A model generated the notes under the pieces. It searched no databases. It was not told the DNA's origin and saw nothing but the letters and a program-made list of their open reading frames with translations. This document shows, one piece after another, positions 15,320 through 24,613 of a DNA stretch of 64,000 nucleotides. Each line of letters opens with the position of its first letter. Within the stretch, counting starts at the first letter, position 1. A program made the position numbers and the translations under genes. This DNA is from Alteromonadaceae bacterium M269 (lineage in GTDB: Bacteria > Pseudomonadota > Gammaproteobacteria > Enterobacterales > Alteromonadaceae), in NCBI GenBank assembly GCA_004353515.1, contig SMNZ01000001.1, positions 868,001-932,000 on the forward strand, given 5' to 3'.

Positions 15320-17455
15320 TTAATTTCCTCCCTGAGTATTAAGTTCTTCAACTGGTGACTGCAAAACTTGAGTGACGTGTACTTTATGTGATCGTTGACA
15401 TGCAAGCTCTAGTTCAGTGGTTTGAGGTGCTTTCAAGTAGTTATCCCAATTTAATGGATCGCCACCCAGCGCCTCGGAGAAATCAGGATTTCCCATCACC
15501 TTGATATACTCAATAATGTCCATTCTTTGCTGCTCGGATAACAAATCACCGATACGTCCTGGCATCTGCACATCGGTAAAGAGGTGCCCCGTATTCATAT
15601 TCCCTTTAATTGACGTATCGTGCAGGAAAGCGCCTTCAGCAGATTTAGAAACATAGCCTAATCGATTCGGATCATACTCTCTGTTGCCCGAATAAAAAGT
15701 CTTCGGCCTTGCTCTTAATGGTGACAACAAGTCGTAAATTGTAGGCACAGAACCATTATGCAGGAACGGAGGTGTTGCCCACACACCATGTAATGGTCGT
15801 GATTTATAAGCACGTTTATTTTCAATTCTAAACGGTACGTTTAGCCCATCGTAACTGGCAATTTGCTCAGGAGTTACATCCCACTTTTCATACAGCTGCG
15901 GAACCAATCTGTTAAGCAACACTTGAAGGCCATTGCCCGCATTAACCGGCTCTGAACCCGGTACTAACTTAGTGGCATCATAAGTTGTATCGACATAGTT
16001 ATCTGCCAGCGTTGAGTCTGTGCCTATGACGTCAGTATCTATCCAAGGCAAGGCCCAAACACGTTCACGCCAATCCTTTCTATAGGCTTTACCATCTCGA
16101 TAAGTGATCTCTCCTGCCATATCCCACCTGCTATTAACTGACGCTTGGTTAGCAGGGTTTTGATCATCGGTTTGTGCCACTTCCCATTCGTAAGATTCAG
16201 AGATATGGGGTCCATGACATGCAGCACATTGATCAGCAAAAAGCGCTTTCCCTCGCTTGGCTTTATCAATATTGATTTTGCCCAGTATCTCTTCGGGCCA
16301 TTTGGGTGGCTTCAAGTCACGTAAGACACCTTCAACACAATGCATACCGTCAATATCAATAACGGACTCACCAAATTCCCCGGGAGGTAGTAAATTCCCT
16401 TCATCATCAACTAATTTTATCGGTGCAAGTACACCTAAACTCTCACCGACATTTCTGGCCATCGCTTGATTAGTAAAGCCGGTATATTGAACCCAATCAA
16501 AACGCCAGATATCCCAAATGAAGGGATAACTAGCTGGTGCATTAGCCACTCGGTAGTTGTTAGGCTCATCAAGATCGTATCCAAAAACAATATTAGCGAT
16601 ACGTCCTACTGCATCTGTTCTGCCTCGCCCTTCTTCAACAGGATAGTATTTAGCAGCCCCCGCCGTTGAGACAAAGTGTTTTAGTGTTTTCGCAAATACC
16701 CAAACATCCTTTTTCAAGGTATCTCTTGCGTCTTGATCACGCCCGACAACACGAGTCGCAAAACGATTCCACTTTACGGGATTTAACAAAGTTTCAAAAA
16801 CTGACGCGCCAAGTGTGGTAATGAACTCACCGCGTTTGGCGGTTGGAATACTTTGCATGGACTGCCCACCATCAACACGAAGCGCCATACCTTTGTAATG
16901 CAACTCCCCGGTATGGCAAGCAGCACACCCGATATCTAATTTCTGTCTTCCTGTTTTAGGATCAGTATGACGACCAAAGCCAACGGGAAGATTACCAGGG
17001 TTTCTGTCGCTCGGTCTTTGCGCTGGCGACATAATAAATCCCCATCCTCGCATATTCTCTTCGGTCACCATTAATTCTTGTGACAAAGGGAGTTCGAGGT
17101 TAATAAACCATTCGTACTCAAGCCCTAATAATTCCGTTCCTTGCGGCGTGTAGTAAAAGGTTTCGCGTTCGTCCATCGTCCATCCATCATTAAGATAATG
17201 AACCTGATAGATGTTTTCGTTGGTTAGCTTGGGTTTTACAAAACCCTTTGCTGCCCAATAACCACCAAATAGAACGGCAAAGATAGCGAACGTGACGCGC
17301 AGCCACTTAGGACCAAGGGACAGCCAAAAGACCCAAAGTGCAGCGAAAACACCTAAAACCCAATGGAAAATCCCCAATATCAGCTTTTTAATACCAGAGA
17401 AAACAAAACCAATACCGAGGGCAATCGTTCGTAAGACTTGTTTGAGAAATTCCAT
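15320..17455 (-). CDS. Di-heme cytochrome c peroxidase-like protein
   Basis: This large exported di-heme protein has 711 residues. An N-terminal hydrophobic region (residues 8-70, two helices) anchors it. Haem c motifs CAACH lie at 177-181 and 410-414, followed by conserved PLHGVWATPPFLHNGSVPTIYDLLSP at about 580-605. That arrangement is known from bacterial di-heme peroxidases, the rubber oxygenase RoxA and the Pseudomonas fatty-acid dioxygenases of this superfamily. It is longer than ordinary CcpA enzymes of about 330 residues and closer in size to RoxA-type oxygenases. The substrate is not decided by sequence. It lies between a lipase lipoprotein and a catalase-fold protein in one transcript. 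Confidence 0.85.
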   Translation of the reverse strand: MEFLKQVLRTIALGIGFVFSGIKKLILGIFHWVLGVFAALWVFWLSLGPKWLRVTFAIFAVLFGGYWAAKGFVKPKLTNENIYQVHYLNDGWTMDERETFYYTPQGTELLGLEYEWFINLELPLSQELMVTEENMRGWGFIMSPAQRPSDRNPGNLPVGFGRHTDPKTGRQKLDIGCAACHTGELHYKGMALRVDGGQSMQSIPTAKRGEFITTLGASVFETLLNPVKWNRFATRVVGRDQDARDTLKKDVWVFAKTLKHFVSTAGAAKYYPVEEGRGRTDAVGRIANIVFGYDLDEPNNYRVANAPASYPFIWDIWRFDWVQYTGFTNQAMARNVGESLGVLAPIKLVDDEGNLLPPGEFGESVIDIDGMHCVEGVLRDLKPPKWPEEILGKINIDKAKRGKALFADQCAACHGPHISESYEWEVAQTDDQNPANQASVNSRWDMAGEITYRDGKAYRKDWRERVWALPWIDTDVIGTDSTLADNYVDTTYDATKLVPGSEPVNAGNGLQVLLNRLVPQLYEKWDVTPEQIASYDGLNVPFRIENKRAYKSRPLHGVWATPPFLHNGSVPTIYDLLSPLRARPKTFYSGNREYDPNRLGYVSKSAEGAFLHDTSIKGNMNTGHLFTDVQMPGRIGDLLSEQQRMDIIEYIKVMGNPDFSEALGGDPLNWDNYLKAPQTTELELACQRSHKVHVTQVLQSPVEELNTQGGN

Positions 17456-17499
17456 ATAAACCTTTTAATTATTATAATGTTAAGTCACTTTGATTTTAT

Positions 17500-18396
17500 T
17501 CAGCTATCGATATATTGCTTTCGATCTTCAAAGGGAATTTGTTTGGAGTGATTAAGCTTAGATTTAATATTGTGTAGGTAGTGCTTGATCATATGCGCAC
17601 CGACACTGATATCTGTCATGTTGCTCCAAAACGATGTCGATTTCGTTTCTTGTTGCACATGCTCATCTTGGAACACGTAGAATTCACCCTCTAGCAAAAT
17701 CATTTCAGTACCAAAATGTTTGTACCTACCATGAATTGAATTCAGCAAACTCATCGGTGGTAATAGTGGTACAACGTCGTTTTCATCTATCACTCTTAGC
17801 AGCGGAAGAGACTTAAATAAGGCGGCTCCGGCTTCGTTGGTCACTTTAGGCTGACCAAAATTGATAGATTGCCCTACTTGAAAACCCTCTTCCTGCAAGT
17901 ACATCATTAATATGGTTGAGATGGCTGCGCCGAGAGAGTGCCCTGTTAACAGAATCTCTTTGTCTTTATCCAAGTGTGGTAGCAAATCGCGATAAACCCT
18001 TTCGCTGTCTTCACCAAACCCAGCGTGCACGTAGATATCTAGTTTTTTGTCTTTGGCTTGCAAGTATTCAGCATCTTCGAGCGCATTTTTCATATTTGCT
18101 GTGCCGCGAATCGACACTAACTGTGCTTTTTTATCGGGAAGATCCTCAATAAAATACTGGACGTTTGTTCCAGGTACTGTCACTACGCGAGTGGTTGTAG
18201 GAAAGGTTTTACGAATCTCTTCAGGGCTGTCGTAAGCATAAGCGGCTCGCTCGGCGTACCATTGCACCTGTTTAAAATTCACTTTACTCATTTCTGGTTT
18301 ATCTCTGTATTGGCAAGCGGAAACTAAGAACGCACCTAACAGTGCGGCGACAAAGGTGCGGTTAAGTATGGCACGACCCAAAATAAATCTATGCAT
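17500..18396 (-). CDS. Class 3 lipase-type alpha/beta hydrolase, lipoprotein
   Basis: This 298-residue lipoprotein has the lipobox VSAC with the lipid-accepting cysteine at 28. The hydrolase core carries the oxyanion region VSIRGTAN, the nucleophile elbow TGHSLGAA with S154, the acid region IDENDVVPLLPP with D207, and a late histidine in GAHMIKHYLHN (H268 or H272). This is the layout of lipase_3 (fungal-type) enzymes. It is the first gene of the exported trio, 44 bases before the di-heme gene. It probably acts on lipids in the outer membrane or periplasm; the exact substrate is unknown. Confidence 0.85.
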   Translation of the reverse strand: MHRFILGRAILNRTFVAALLGAFLVSACQYRDKPEMSKVNFKQVQWYAERAAYAYDSPEEIRKTFPTTTRVVTVPGTNVQYFIEDLPDKKAQLVSIRGTANMKNALEDAEYLQAKDKKLDIYVHAGFGEDSERVYRDLLPHLDKDKEILLTGHSLGAAISTILMMYLQEEGFQVGQSINFGQPKVTNEAGAALFKSLPLLRVIDENDVVPLLPPMSLLNSIHGRYKHFGTEMILLEGEFYVFQDEHVQQETKSTSFWSNMTDISVGAHMIKHYLHNIKSKLNHSKQIPFEDRKQYIDS

Positions 18397-18548
18397 TTAA
18401 GAATATTTTCTTTTCAAAAAAACTAGCCAGTATCCTAAAGGGAACAAATATAGTACCCTTCACAAAATAAGAAGTAGGCTACTCAATCAATCCAAACTTC
18501 GACGAAAACCAATAACAGAAGAATATGTACTTTGGATATTAGCTTTTT

Positions 18549-20417
18549 ATGAACGCGAGAATTATTCTTACCTCAATTACCTTCAAATTCAAGACCTTAT
18601 TTCAACTTCCCCTTTCTCGCGGTAAACGACAGGTGTTGGCTTTGATCTACCTAAGTTTCTTTGCGAGCTTCAGTATTGCTCAAGAAACCATCAAGGTAAG
18701 TGGCCAAGAAAATGGCTTGGTACAGCAGGGAAAGATCAAAGTTTGGCAAGATGAACTCTCAAAAAGCTCGTTATCTGAGGCTCATGAAGCTTACATAGCT
18801 GATCAATACACTTTATTTGAAAAAAATAACTCCACAGGCTTGATGGAAGGTGCACTTTGGTCTCATTTTTACCTTGAAAATATTACTGACTCTCCTATCA
18901 CACTGCACTTGGAGTATGTTGACCATCAGGTTATTACATTAGCTGCGTATTCAAGAGTGGCCGATTCTTCTCAGTCGTTTGAGCAAATTGCAGATTTGTC
19001 TTTGAAAGAGCCTTTTTCACATCGCCCTTTTAAACATATTCGATTTGTTATGGAAACGAAGTTGGAGCCAGGTCAAACCTACGAATACATGGTGAAGTTT
19101 GGCTCTGAAGGAAGTGGCTACATTTTCCCTAATTTAAGAATCTGGTCACCTGATAACTTGCGCTCAACACAGATAAAAGAAGCGCTGGGCATGGCATTCT
19201 GGATTGGTGGCTTCTTCCTTATGTCGACTTTCTCCTTTATTGCTGGCATTGCGACAAGAGAGAAGTTTTTCTATGCCTATTCTGTGTATGCGTTATCTAA
19301 AACCATCGCCTGGATAACGATTTTTGGATATACGCACCAGTTTATTATCACTCAGAATTTTCATTGGTCTTATATCTCGATATCTGGTTCGGTTTCTATT
19401 TTCTTTGGTATCTTATTCTCTAGACTGTTCTTACAGACGGCTAAGTACACACCACGTACCGATTACATCATGCTATTTATGATGGCGAACACCGGCTTCC
19501 TGTTCTTAGTTGCTCTTCTCAAGCTAAAAGCGCTAGCCATTATCTCTATCACCCTTGCACTGCTGATGTATCCGGTGTTGTTTATCGCAGCACTTAATCG
19601 ATGGTTCCAAGGCTCCAAAGAATCGGCTGTTTTCGCGGTTGCCTGGAGCTTCCTGGCAGCAGGAATGGTTGTTCAAGCCTTACGTGACTTGGGCTTTGTC
19701 GAACATAATTTCTTAAACTACTACTGGCCTCCCCTAGCATCTTACACAGAGATGGTGGTGATTATGGTCGCGATGGGTCTTAAGGTGCGCTTATTACGTA
19801 AGCAAAAAATTGCTGCCGAGAGAAAATATCGTCAGGAGTTAGAACAATCCAAAGAGCGATTAGAAATACTTGTTAAAGAACGCACGCGGGATTTGGAACA
19901 AGAAAAAGTTAAAGCGCAGCTAGAAGCCTGCACTGATTCACTCACAGGAACACGCAACCGTCGTAGCTTCTTCGCAGAATCAGAGAAGCTGCTTCAAGAG
20001 AGCAAAATGCGCGACTTTTCTGTGAGTTTGTTGATGTTCGATATAGACCATTTCAAACGCATTAACGATACATACGGCCACGCCATCGGTGATGAAGCGT
20101 TAAGAGTCTTTACTAAGGTCATCGCTGAAAAGATTCGCGGTACCGATATATTCGGCCGACTCGGCGGCGAAGAGTTCTCTTTGCTCCTTTGTGGTACTAA
20201 AGAACACGCCCTACAAATGGCTGAACGCTTGCGTAAAGACATTAGCGATATACAAATCGATACCCCTAAAGGGCCTTTGCAGTTTACAACCAGTATCGGT
20301 ATTGCACATTTATGCAAAGAAGCAGTTATTGAAGAGTTACTCAACGACGCCGACAAAGCACTTTATGTTGCTAAAGAAGCTGGCCGAAATAAAATCATTG
20401 AGTATCCATCCATTTAA
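18549..20417 (+). CDS. 7TMR-DISM diguanylate cyclase
   Basis: This 622-residue protein makes cyclic di-GMP in response to an extracytoplasmic signal. A hydrophobic signal or anchor lies at 29-44, a periplasmic beta-rich 7TMR-DISMED2 domain at about 50-195, seven membrane helices at about 210-415, a coiled linker at 420-455, and the GGDEF domain to the end. The active-site motif is GGEEF at 539-543, and the allosteric I-site RGTD (530-533) is intact, so it should be a product-inhibited cyclase. It is monocistronic and divergent from the lipase operon. Confidence 0.9.
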   Translation: MNARIILTSITFKFKTLFQLPLSRGKRQVLALIYLSFFASFSIAQETIKVSGQENGLVQQGKIKVWQDELSKSSLSEAHEAYIADQYTLFEKNNSTGLMEGALWSHFYLENITDSPITLHLEYVDHQVITLAAYSRVADSSQSFEQIADLSLKEPFSHRPFKHIRFVMETKLEPGQTYEYMVKFGSEGSGYIFPNLRIWSPDNLRSTQIKEALGMAFWIGGFFLMSTFSFIAGIATREKFFYAYSVYALSKTIAWITIFGYTHQFIITQNFHWSYISISGSVSIFFGILFSRLFLQTAKYTPRTDYIMLFMMANTGFLFLVALLKLKALAIISITLALLMYPVLFIAALNRWFQGSKESAVFAVAWSFLAAGMVVQALRDLGFVEHNFLNYYWPPLASYTEMVVIMVAMGLKVRLLRKQKIAAERKYRQELEQSKERLEILVKERTRDLEQEKVKAQLEACTDSLTGTRNRRSFFAESEKLLQESKMRDFSVSLLMFDIDHFKRINDTYGHAIGDEALRVFTKVIAEKIRGTDIFGRLGGEEFSLLLCGTKEHALQMAERLRKDISDIQIDTPKGPLQFTTSIGIAHLCKEAVIEELLNDADKALYVAKEAGRNKIIEYPSI

Positions 20418-20439
20418 ACACGTTAGCTACTGATACTCA

Positions 20440-21960
20440 TTACAGCCATTCACTGAGAGTTTCTAATAGTGCTTTTGCATTCTCTAGAGACTCTCCTTTG
20501 ATACCACTGTTAATGACTTTAGTCAGATACCGCTTAGCTTTAGTTGGCTCATTTTCCATGGTTATTTGCGCGAGAGCTGTCCAACTCCACACAGAAAATA
20601 AACGGTGCAGAAAATCTTGCTGTTGATTTGGTAGATTTAAGATTCGATTGAAACAGCTTGCGGCATCAGAATCTCTGCCTCGTTGTTGAAGTAAATAACC
20701 TTGAGCTAACAGAATCCAACGATTATTCGGTTGATCCTGTAACAAGCCTTCTCCCATCTTCAACGCACTATCTTTTACTTCCGGTTCATCCAAACGTAAA
20801 GCTGAAAAGTGCACAATGGGATCTCGCTCTTTGTCATCTAAGCTAAACGCATTGGCTGCCTGCAATTTGCGAAGCCCGTCGTCGCTTTTACCAGTCCATA
20901 TGTCGACTAATGCATGTGCTACCCATTCGTTGCTAAAGTCATAGCCATTATCGGTACGAGCTTCTTTATTCTTGGCTGGCAACATAAGGGGTATGGGTTG
21001 ACCGGGAGCAGAAAAAACAAAATTACGCATAAAGCTCATAGCAAAGGGAGATTTTCGAGCATCCCCCATTAATAACCTGAAAGGGTCACTCAGAGTATTA
21101 GCATTGGCGAGTATAAATAAGGTTAGATGGTGTTTAGGAAGATAAACCCATAAGGCACCTGAGTGGTCTGGATCATCTTGTCCAAAGCTCCAAACAATAT
21201 CTTGCCCCTGCACTTTTTGAGCAAACCATCCCAAACTAACCGGCAGTTTTGTACCTTGAGTAGAACGTGATGGATTCACCAAGCGTTGCATTGATTCTGG
21301 TCTCAATAAAACACCTTTGTCCAATGCTTTAAAGTAATGCGTCATCTCATTAACGTTTGAAACGAAACCAGCATGACTACCTAAATAAGGAGAGTCAAAA
21401 GCCTTCATATCAGTAGCTGCTATCAAGCGCTCTCCAAATACCTTTGCCAATGCTTTCTGTGTGACTTTCTCTATTACTTTCCCTAACAATGCATAGCGGC
21501 TCGTACTGTAAACATAGGTTTCTCCGATCTTGCCCTCTGACGTATGAGTAAGTAAGTGATTTAAGGTTATTTCTGGTGAAATATCCTCGTCGGGTAGCAA
21601 TGCTTTCACTGAAGTGTCTAACTTTAGCATCCCTTCCTCGACAAGTTGCATGATGACAACAGCCGTCAATGATTTCGTTACAGACGCAATACGCAAAGGT
21701 GTCGATGTCAAAAATGGGCGGCGATTTGTCTTCTCCCCTTGTTCATAACCCAATGATGATTTAGCAATGACGTCACCGTTTTTTATGACTACGTAAGCAA
21801 GCCCTGGAATATCTAATTGAGTTTGTAAATCGGAAAGCTCACTCTCAAACTGTTCGATATTGCTGGACCAACCCTCAGAGGTTTCAGCGGGTGTATTTGC
21901 GTTAATTTGTCTAATTACCACAATATTTATCAACAACAGGAGCCACAATACTTGTTTCAT
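20440..21960 (-). CDS. Serine hydrolase, beta-lactamase/penicillin-binding-like
   Basis: This 506-residue exported enzyme has a signal peptide (MKQVLWLLLLINIVVI). The SxxK catalytic pair is S93-V-T-K96 in IASVTKSLTAVVIMQL. The second motif, usually YxN, reads YST at 151-153, an unusual change, and the third is HSG in DPDHSGALWVYLP. About 180 C-terminal residues are helical and resemble tetratricopeptide repeats (WILLAQGYLLQQRGRDSDAA), so the protein is a two-domain fusion. It is divergent, with 116 bases between, from a membrane-bound winged-helix regulator that also carries TPRs. It may be an esterase or peptidase rather than a beta-lactamase. Confidence 0.8.
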   Translation of the reverse strand: MKQVLWLLLLINIVVIRQINANTPAETSEGWSSNIEQFESELSDLQTQLDIPGLAYVVIKNGDVIAKSSLGYEQGEKTNRRPFLTSTPLRIASVTKSLTAVVIMQLVEEGMLKLDTSVKALLPDEDISPEITLNHLLTHTSEGKIGETYVYSTSRYALLGKVIEKVTQKALAKVFGERLIAATDMKAFDSPYLGSHAGFVSNVNEMTHYFKALDKGVLLRPESMQRLVNPSRSTQGTKLPVSLGWFAQKVQGQDIVWSFGQDDPDHSGALWVYLPKHHLTLFILANANTLSDPFRLLMGDARKSPFAMSFMRNFVFSAPGQPIPLMLPAKNKEARTDNGYDFSNEWVAHALVDIWTGKSDDGLRKLQAANAFSLDDKERDPIVHFSALRLDEPEVKDSALKMGEGLLQDQPNNRWILLAQGYLLQQRGRDSDAASCFNRILNLPNQQQDFLHRLFSVWSWTALAQITMENEPTKAKRYLTKVINSGIKGESLENAKALLETLSEWL

Positions 21961-22076
21961 ATCTACCTTCGTTTACCATTAATTCAAACTTGTTATCTTG
22001 GTTTGGGTGCTTTCAGTTTCTGCGTACAGACTTCCACAATCCAAAGACAATGCCTCATAAAGAAAGGTAAAGATTC

Positions 22077-23702
22077 ATGAAAGAAGGTGAAAAGCCTTTT
22101 GAAACAAACATTTATCAGATTGGTGATTTAACGGTACATCTCAGCGAAAGACGCGTTTATCGAAATGATGAAGCTATAGATTTACCTGAGTTAAGCTTTG
22201 ATTTCTTTGCTAGATTGATTCAAGAAGCCCCAAATTCGGTGGGCCGAGATACTTTGGTAGAACAAGTTTGGCAAAGCAACTTCGTTAATGACGACACCAT
22301 AGTGCAAAGAGTCGCTATGTTACGAAAATCACTCGGCGATGATCCCAAGAAACCAACTTATATCCGTACCGTTCGAGGTGCCGGATATGCTCTACTCGCT
22401 CCGGTTAAAAAGGTTGAAAACTCAGTTTCATCACAAGATAAAAATAGTCCGCCAGATAAAGCCCAAGAAAAGCTCGCTTATTTTAAGAAAATACAATACA
22501 TAGCAGCTGGCGTTCTTATTCTGATTGCCATTGGTATCAGCCATTTATCAAATAACCTAAAGCAAACACAAGAAAACCCGGTTGATGAAAACCAGCCATC
22601 GTCGGCTTCTCAAAAACAACCACTATCCAGTGATGACAAACTGACCGAGCAAGCGCAACAACTGCTCAGTGTTTGGCAGCCAGAAGAGAACAACAAAGCC
22701 ATTGCAATACTTCAATCTGTAATAGAAACGAACCCTCAACACACTGAAGCAGCAATAACTTTAAGTTTCGCTCTCTCGACGAGAGAAACAAAGTTTGGTG
22801 GCACAAAAGCAGACGCAGTGAAAGCGGAAGAATTAGCGCTCCAAGTTCTCGCTGAAGATTCAAGTTTTGGTCGTGCATGGCATGCCCTAGCCTACGCATT
22901 AGATGCACAAAGTCGTATCGATGAAGCACTACTTGCTTATCAAAGAGCGTATGAAATCAATCAAAGTGACAGCAGCGCTATGTCTAGCGCTGCACACTTA
23001 CTTTTTGTGCGCGGTAGATTATATGAATCACTGCAATTAGATCTTAAAGGACAACAATCTAATGACTCTTCTATCTATTCAGAGTTACAAATCGCAAAAA
23101 CATTAGAGTTACTAAGCTTAGAAAGTAGCGAATCTTGGTGGCAAACAGCAGAAAAGCTTCCACTCAATGACGTGAAATACCGTACGGAACGTATTCAAAG
23201 CTATTTAGCAAAAAGTCAGTTAGAACAAGCTGAGCAATTGCTATCAGAGTCTCTCACCAATTACCCTGATTCAAAACAATTCCAATACCTCTTTGCGCGA
23301 TTAAAACTCCAACAGAATAAAGTTGAAGAAGCGTATTCTTACTATGACAAAGCAGGAAACCTAGCAAAGAATGACCTTGCAGCATTAAAAGCAATAAATG
23401 GCGACCATGCTTTAGCCCAAACGCAAATTGAACTTATCGAACAGCAAATCTACCAAGGCAATACATGGCCTAAATTAAGAATTACCTTAGCTGAACTCTA
23501 TGCGTCTATTAGTGAGTCAGACAAAGCACTTAAATCATTATCCGAAGCTATTGATTTGGGCTGGAGAGATATCGGTGTCATCGAAACATCCCCTTTTCTT
23601 TCGAGGGCTAGTAAAACTGATAACTGGAGGATACTGAATAATAGAGTCCAGCAATTGATAGGTGCAGAAAACGCGTTAACTAAAAATATTGATGGCTTGT
23701 AA
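22077..23702 (+). CDS. ToxR/CadC-type membrane regulator with TPR domain
   Basis: This 541-residue protein has an OmpR-type winged helix at about residues 12-110 (HLSERRVYRNDEAIDLPELS, then DDTIVQRVAMLRKSLGDDP and IRTVRGAGYALL). One membrane helix lies at 138-158 (IAAGVLILIAIGISHL), followed by a periplasmic domain of TPR-like repeats to the end. There is no receiver domain, so it belongs with CadC/ToxR one-component regulators that act from the membrane. The divergent serine hydrolase gene is the obvious target, which is inference from position. Confidence 0.8.
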   Translation: MKEGEKPFETNIYQIGDLTVHLSERRVYRNDEAIDLPELSFDFFARLIQEAPNSVGRDTLVEQVWQSNFVNDDTIVQRVAMLRKSLGDDPKKPTYIRTVRGAGYALLAPVKKVENSVSSQDKNSPPDKAQEKLAYFKKIQYIAAGVLILIAIGISHLSNNLKQTQENPVDENQPSSASQKQPLSSDDKLTEQAQQLLSVWQPEENNKAIAILQSVIETNPQHTEAAITLSFALSTRETKFGGTKADAVKAEELALQVLAEDSSFGRAWHALAYALDAQSRIDEALLAYQRAYEINQSDSSAMSSAAHLLFVRGRLYESLQLDLKGQQSNDSSIYSELQIAKTLELLSLESSESWWQTAEKLPLNDVKYRTERIQSYLAKSQLEQAEQLLSESLTNYPDSKQFQYLFARLKLQQNKVEEAYSYYDKAGNLAKNDLAALKAINGDHALAQTQIELIEQQIYQGNTWPKLRITLAELYASISESDKALKSLSEAIDLGWRDIGVIETSPFLSRASKTDNWRILNNRVQQLIGAENALTKNIDGL

Positions 23703-23754
23703 CCTCAATATTTGTTTAAGATATGTTGGGTAAAATAAAGGAAGGGATGACCTG

Positions 23755-24393
23755 ATGAACGACGGTTTATGTGAAAAATGCCATAACCCATTGCCTGTAT
23801 ATCTCGACAAAGATTTTGTCACTTGCCCACACTGTGGTGCAGACTTTTGTGCAACATCACCGAGTAACATTTCTAGCCCTACACATACTCAAAAGTCATG
23901 GCCATTTAAAGTTATCAAAATAGCTCGTAAAGCTTGGGTTAGCGTGCTCAGCCTTTTTACTGTTTTTCTTTTATTTCAAGGTCTAATGAGTCAGTTATAT
24001 GTCAGTTACGATGCCACAGAAACTATTAGAGTTTTAGACAAGGAAATCAAGAGCCTCCCTCAACAAGAGCCTACGCTGCTGATAAATGACTTCAATATTT
24101 ACTTAGAAGATATCAATTGGTTTCTGAAGACATCTGAAAAAATAGGTAAAACTGAGAAGCAGATCAAAGGCTGTATGAAAACCAGCTACTCAATCGATAC
24201 TACGTCAGCTTCTGGGCAAGATTGGCTTATCACTTTCAGTTGCAATTCCGACGAAGATAACCTGGACAAAGCACAATTTGTAGTGAAGAGGCTAAAAAGG
24301 CTTTTTGTGCATTTTGTTGGAGTTGAGGTGAGAAAAAGTACTAGCTCAGAAATACAAAGTGACGAACCAATGATACTATATATACTACTTTAA
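23755..24393 (+). CDS. Zinc-ribbon membrane protein, unknown function
   Basis: The 212-residue protein begins with a zinc ribbon (CEKC at 6-9, CPHC at 24-27). A membrane helix follows at about 61-82 (VLSLFTVFLLFQGLMSQL), then a periplasmic domain of about 130 residues with two cysteines that could pair (KGCMKTS and FSCNSDED). GGAAGGG lies upstream. No family is recognised for the C-terminal domain. It is followed after 19 bases by the tautomerase gene. Confidence 0.6.
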   Translation: MNDGLCEKCHNPLPVYLDKDFVTCPHCGADFCATSPSNISSPTHTQKSWPFKVIKIARKAWVSVLSLFTVFLLFQGLMSQLYVSYDATETIRVLDKEIKSLPQQEPTLLINDFNIYLEDINWFLKTSEKIGKTEKQIKGCMKTSYSIDTTSASGQDWLITFSCNSDEDNLDKAQFVVKRLKRLFVHFVGVEVRKSTSSEIQSDEPMILYILL

Positions 24394-24412
24394 GTAATGG
24401 AAAAACATGAGC

Positions 24413-24613
24413 ATGCCAATAGTTACAATTCAGCAGTCACCTGGACGCACAAAAGAACAACGTCAGCTTCTCATCAAACGAATAACACAAGCATTTGAGG
24501 AAGCTTACGATCTCAATTCAGAGTCAGTCACTGTATTCTTCCAAAATTACGATGACTCACATTGGGGAAAAGGCGGATTACTCCACGAAGATAAGCTACA
24601 TTCCAACTCTTAG
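24413..24613 (+). CDS. 4-oxalocrotonate tautomerase family protein
   Basis: This small enzyme-like protein starts MPIVTIQQSPGRTKEQ, with proline as residue 1 after methionine removal; that proline is the catalytic base of the family. For this reason I choose ATG 24413 over the in-frame ATG 24407, which would bury the proline behind two extra residues. At 66 residues it has the usual length, with a beta-strand, helix RQLLIKRITQAFEEAY, and a second strand VTVFFQNY. The substrate is unknown. Its 3' end overlaps the end of the convergent S1 protein gene by four bases. Confidence 0.8.
   Translation: MPIVTIQQSPGRTKEQRQLLIKRITQAFEEAYDLNSESVTVFFQNYDDSHWGKGGLLHEDKLHSNS

Noticed and set aside
20440-21960. 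Antibiotic-resistance beta-lactamase
   Set aside because: The fold is shared, but the YxN motif is changed and a TPR-like domain is fused, so a cell-envelope esterase or peptidase is more likely.
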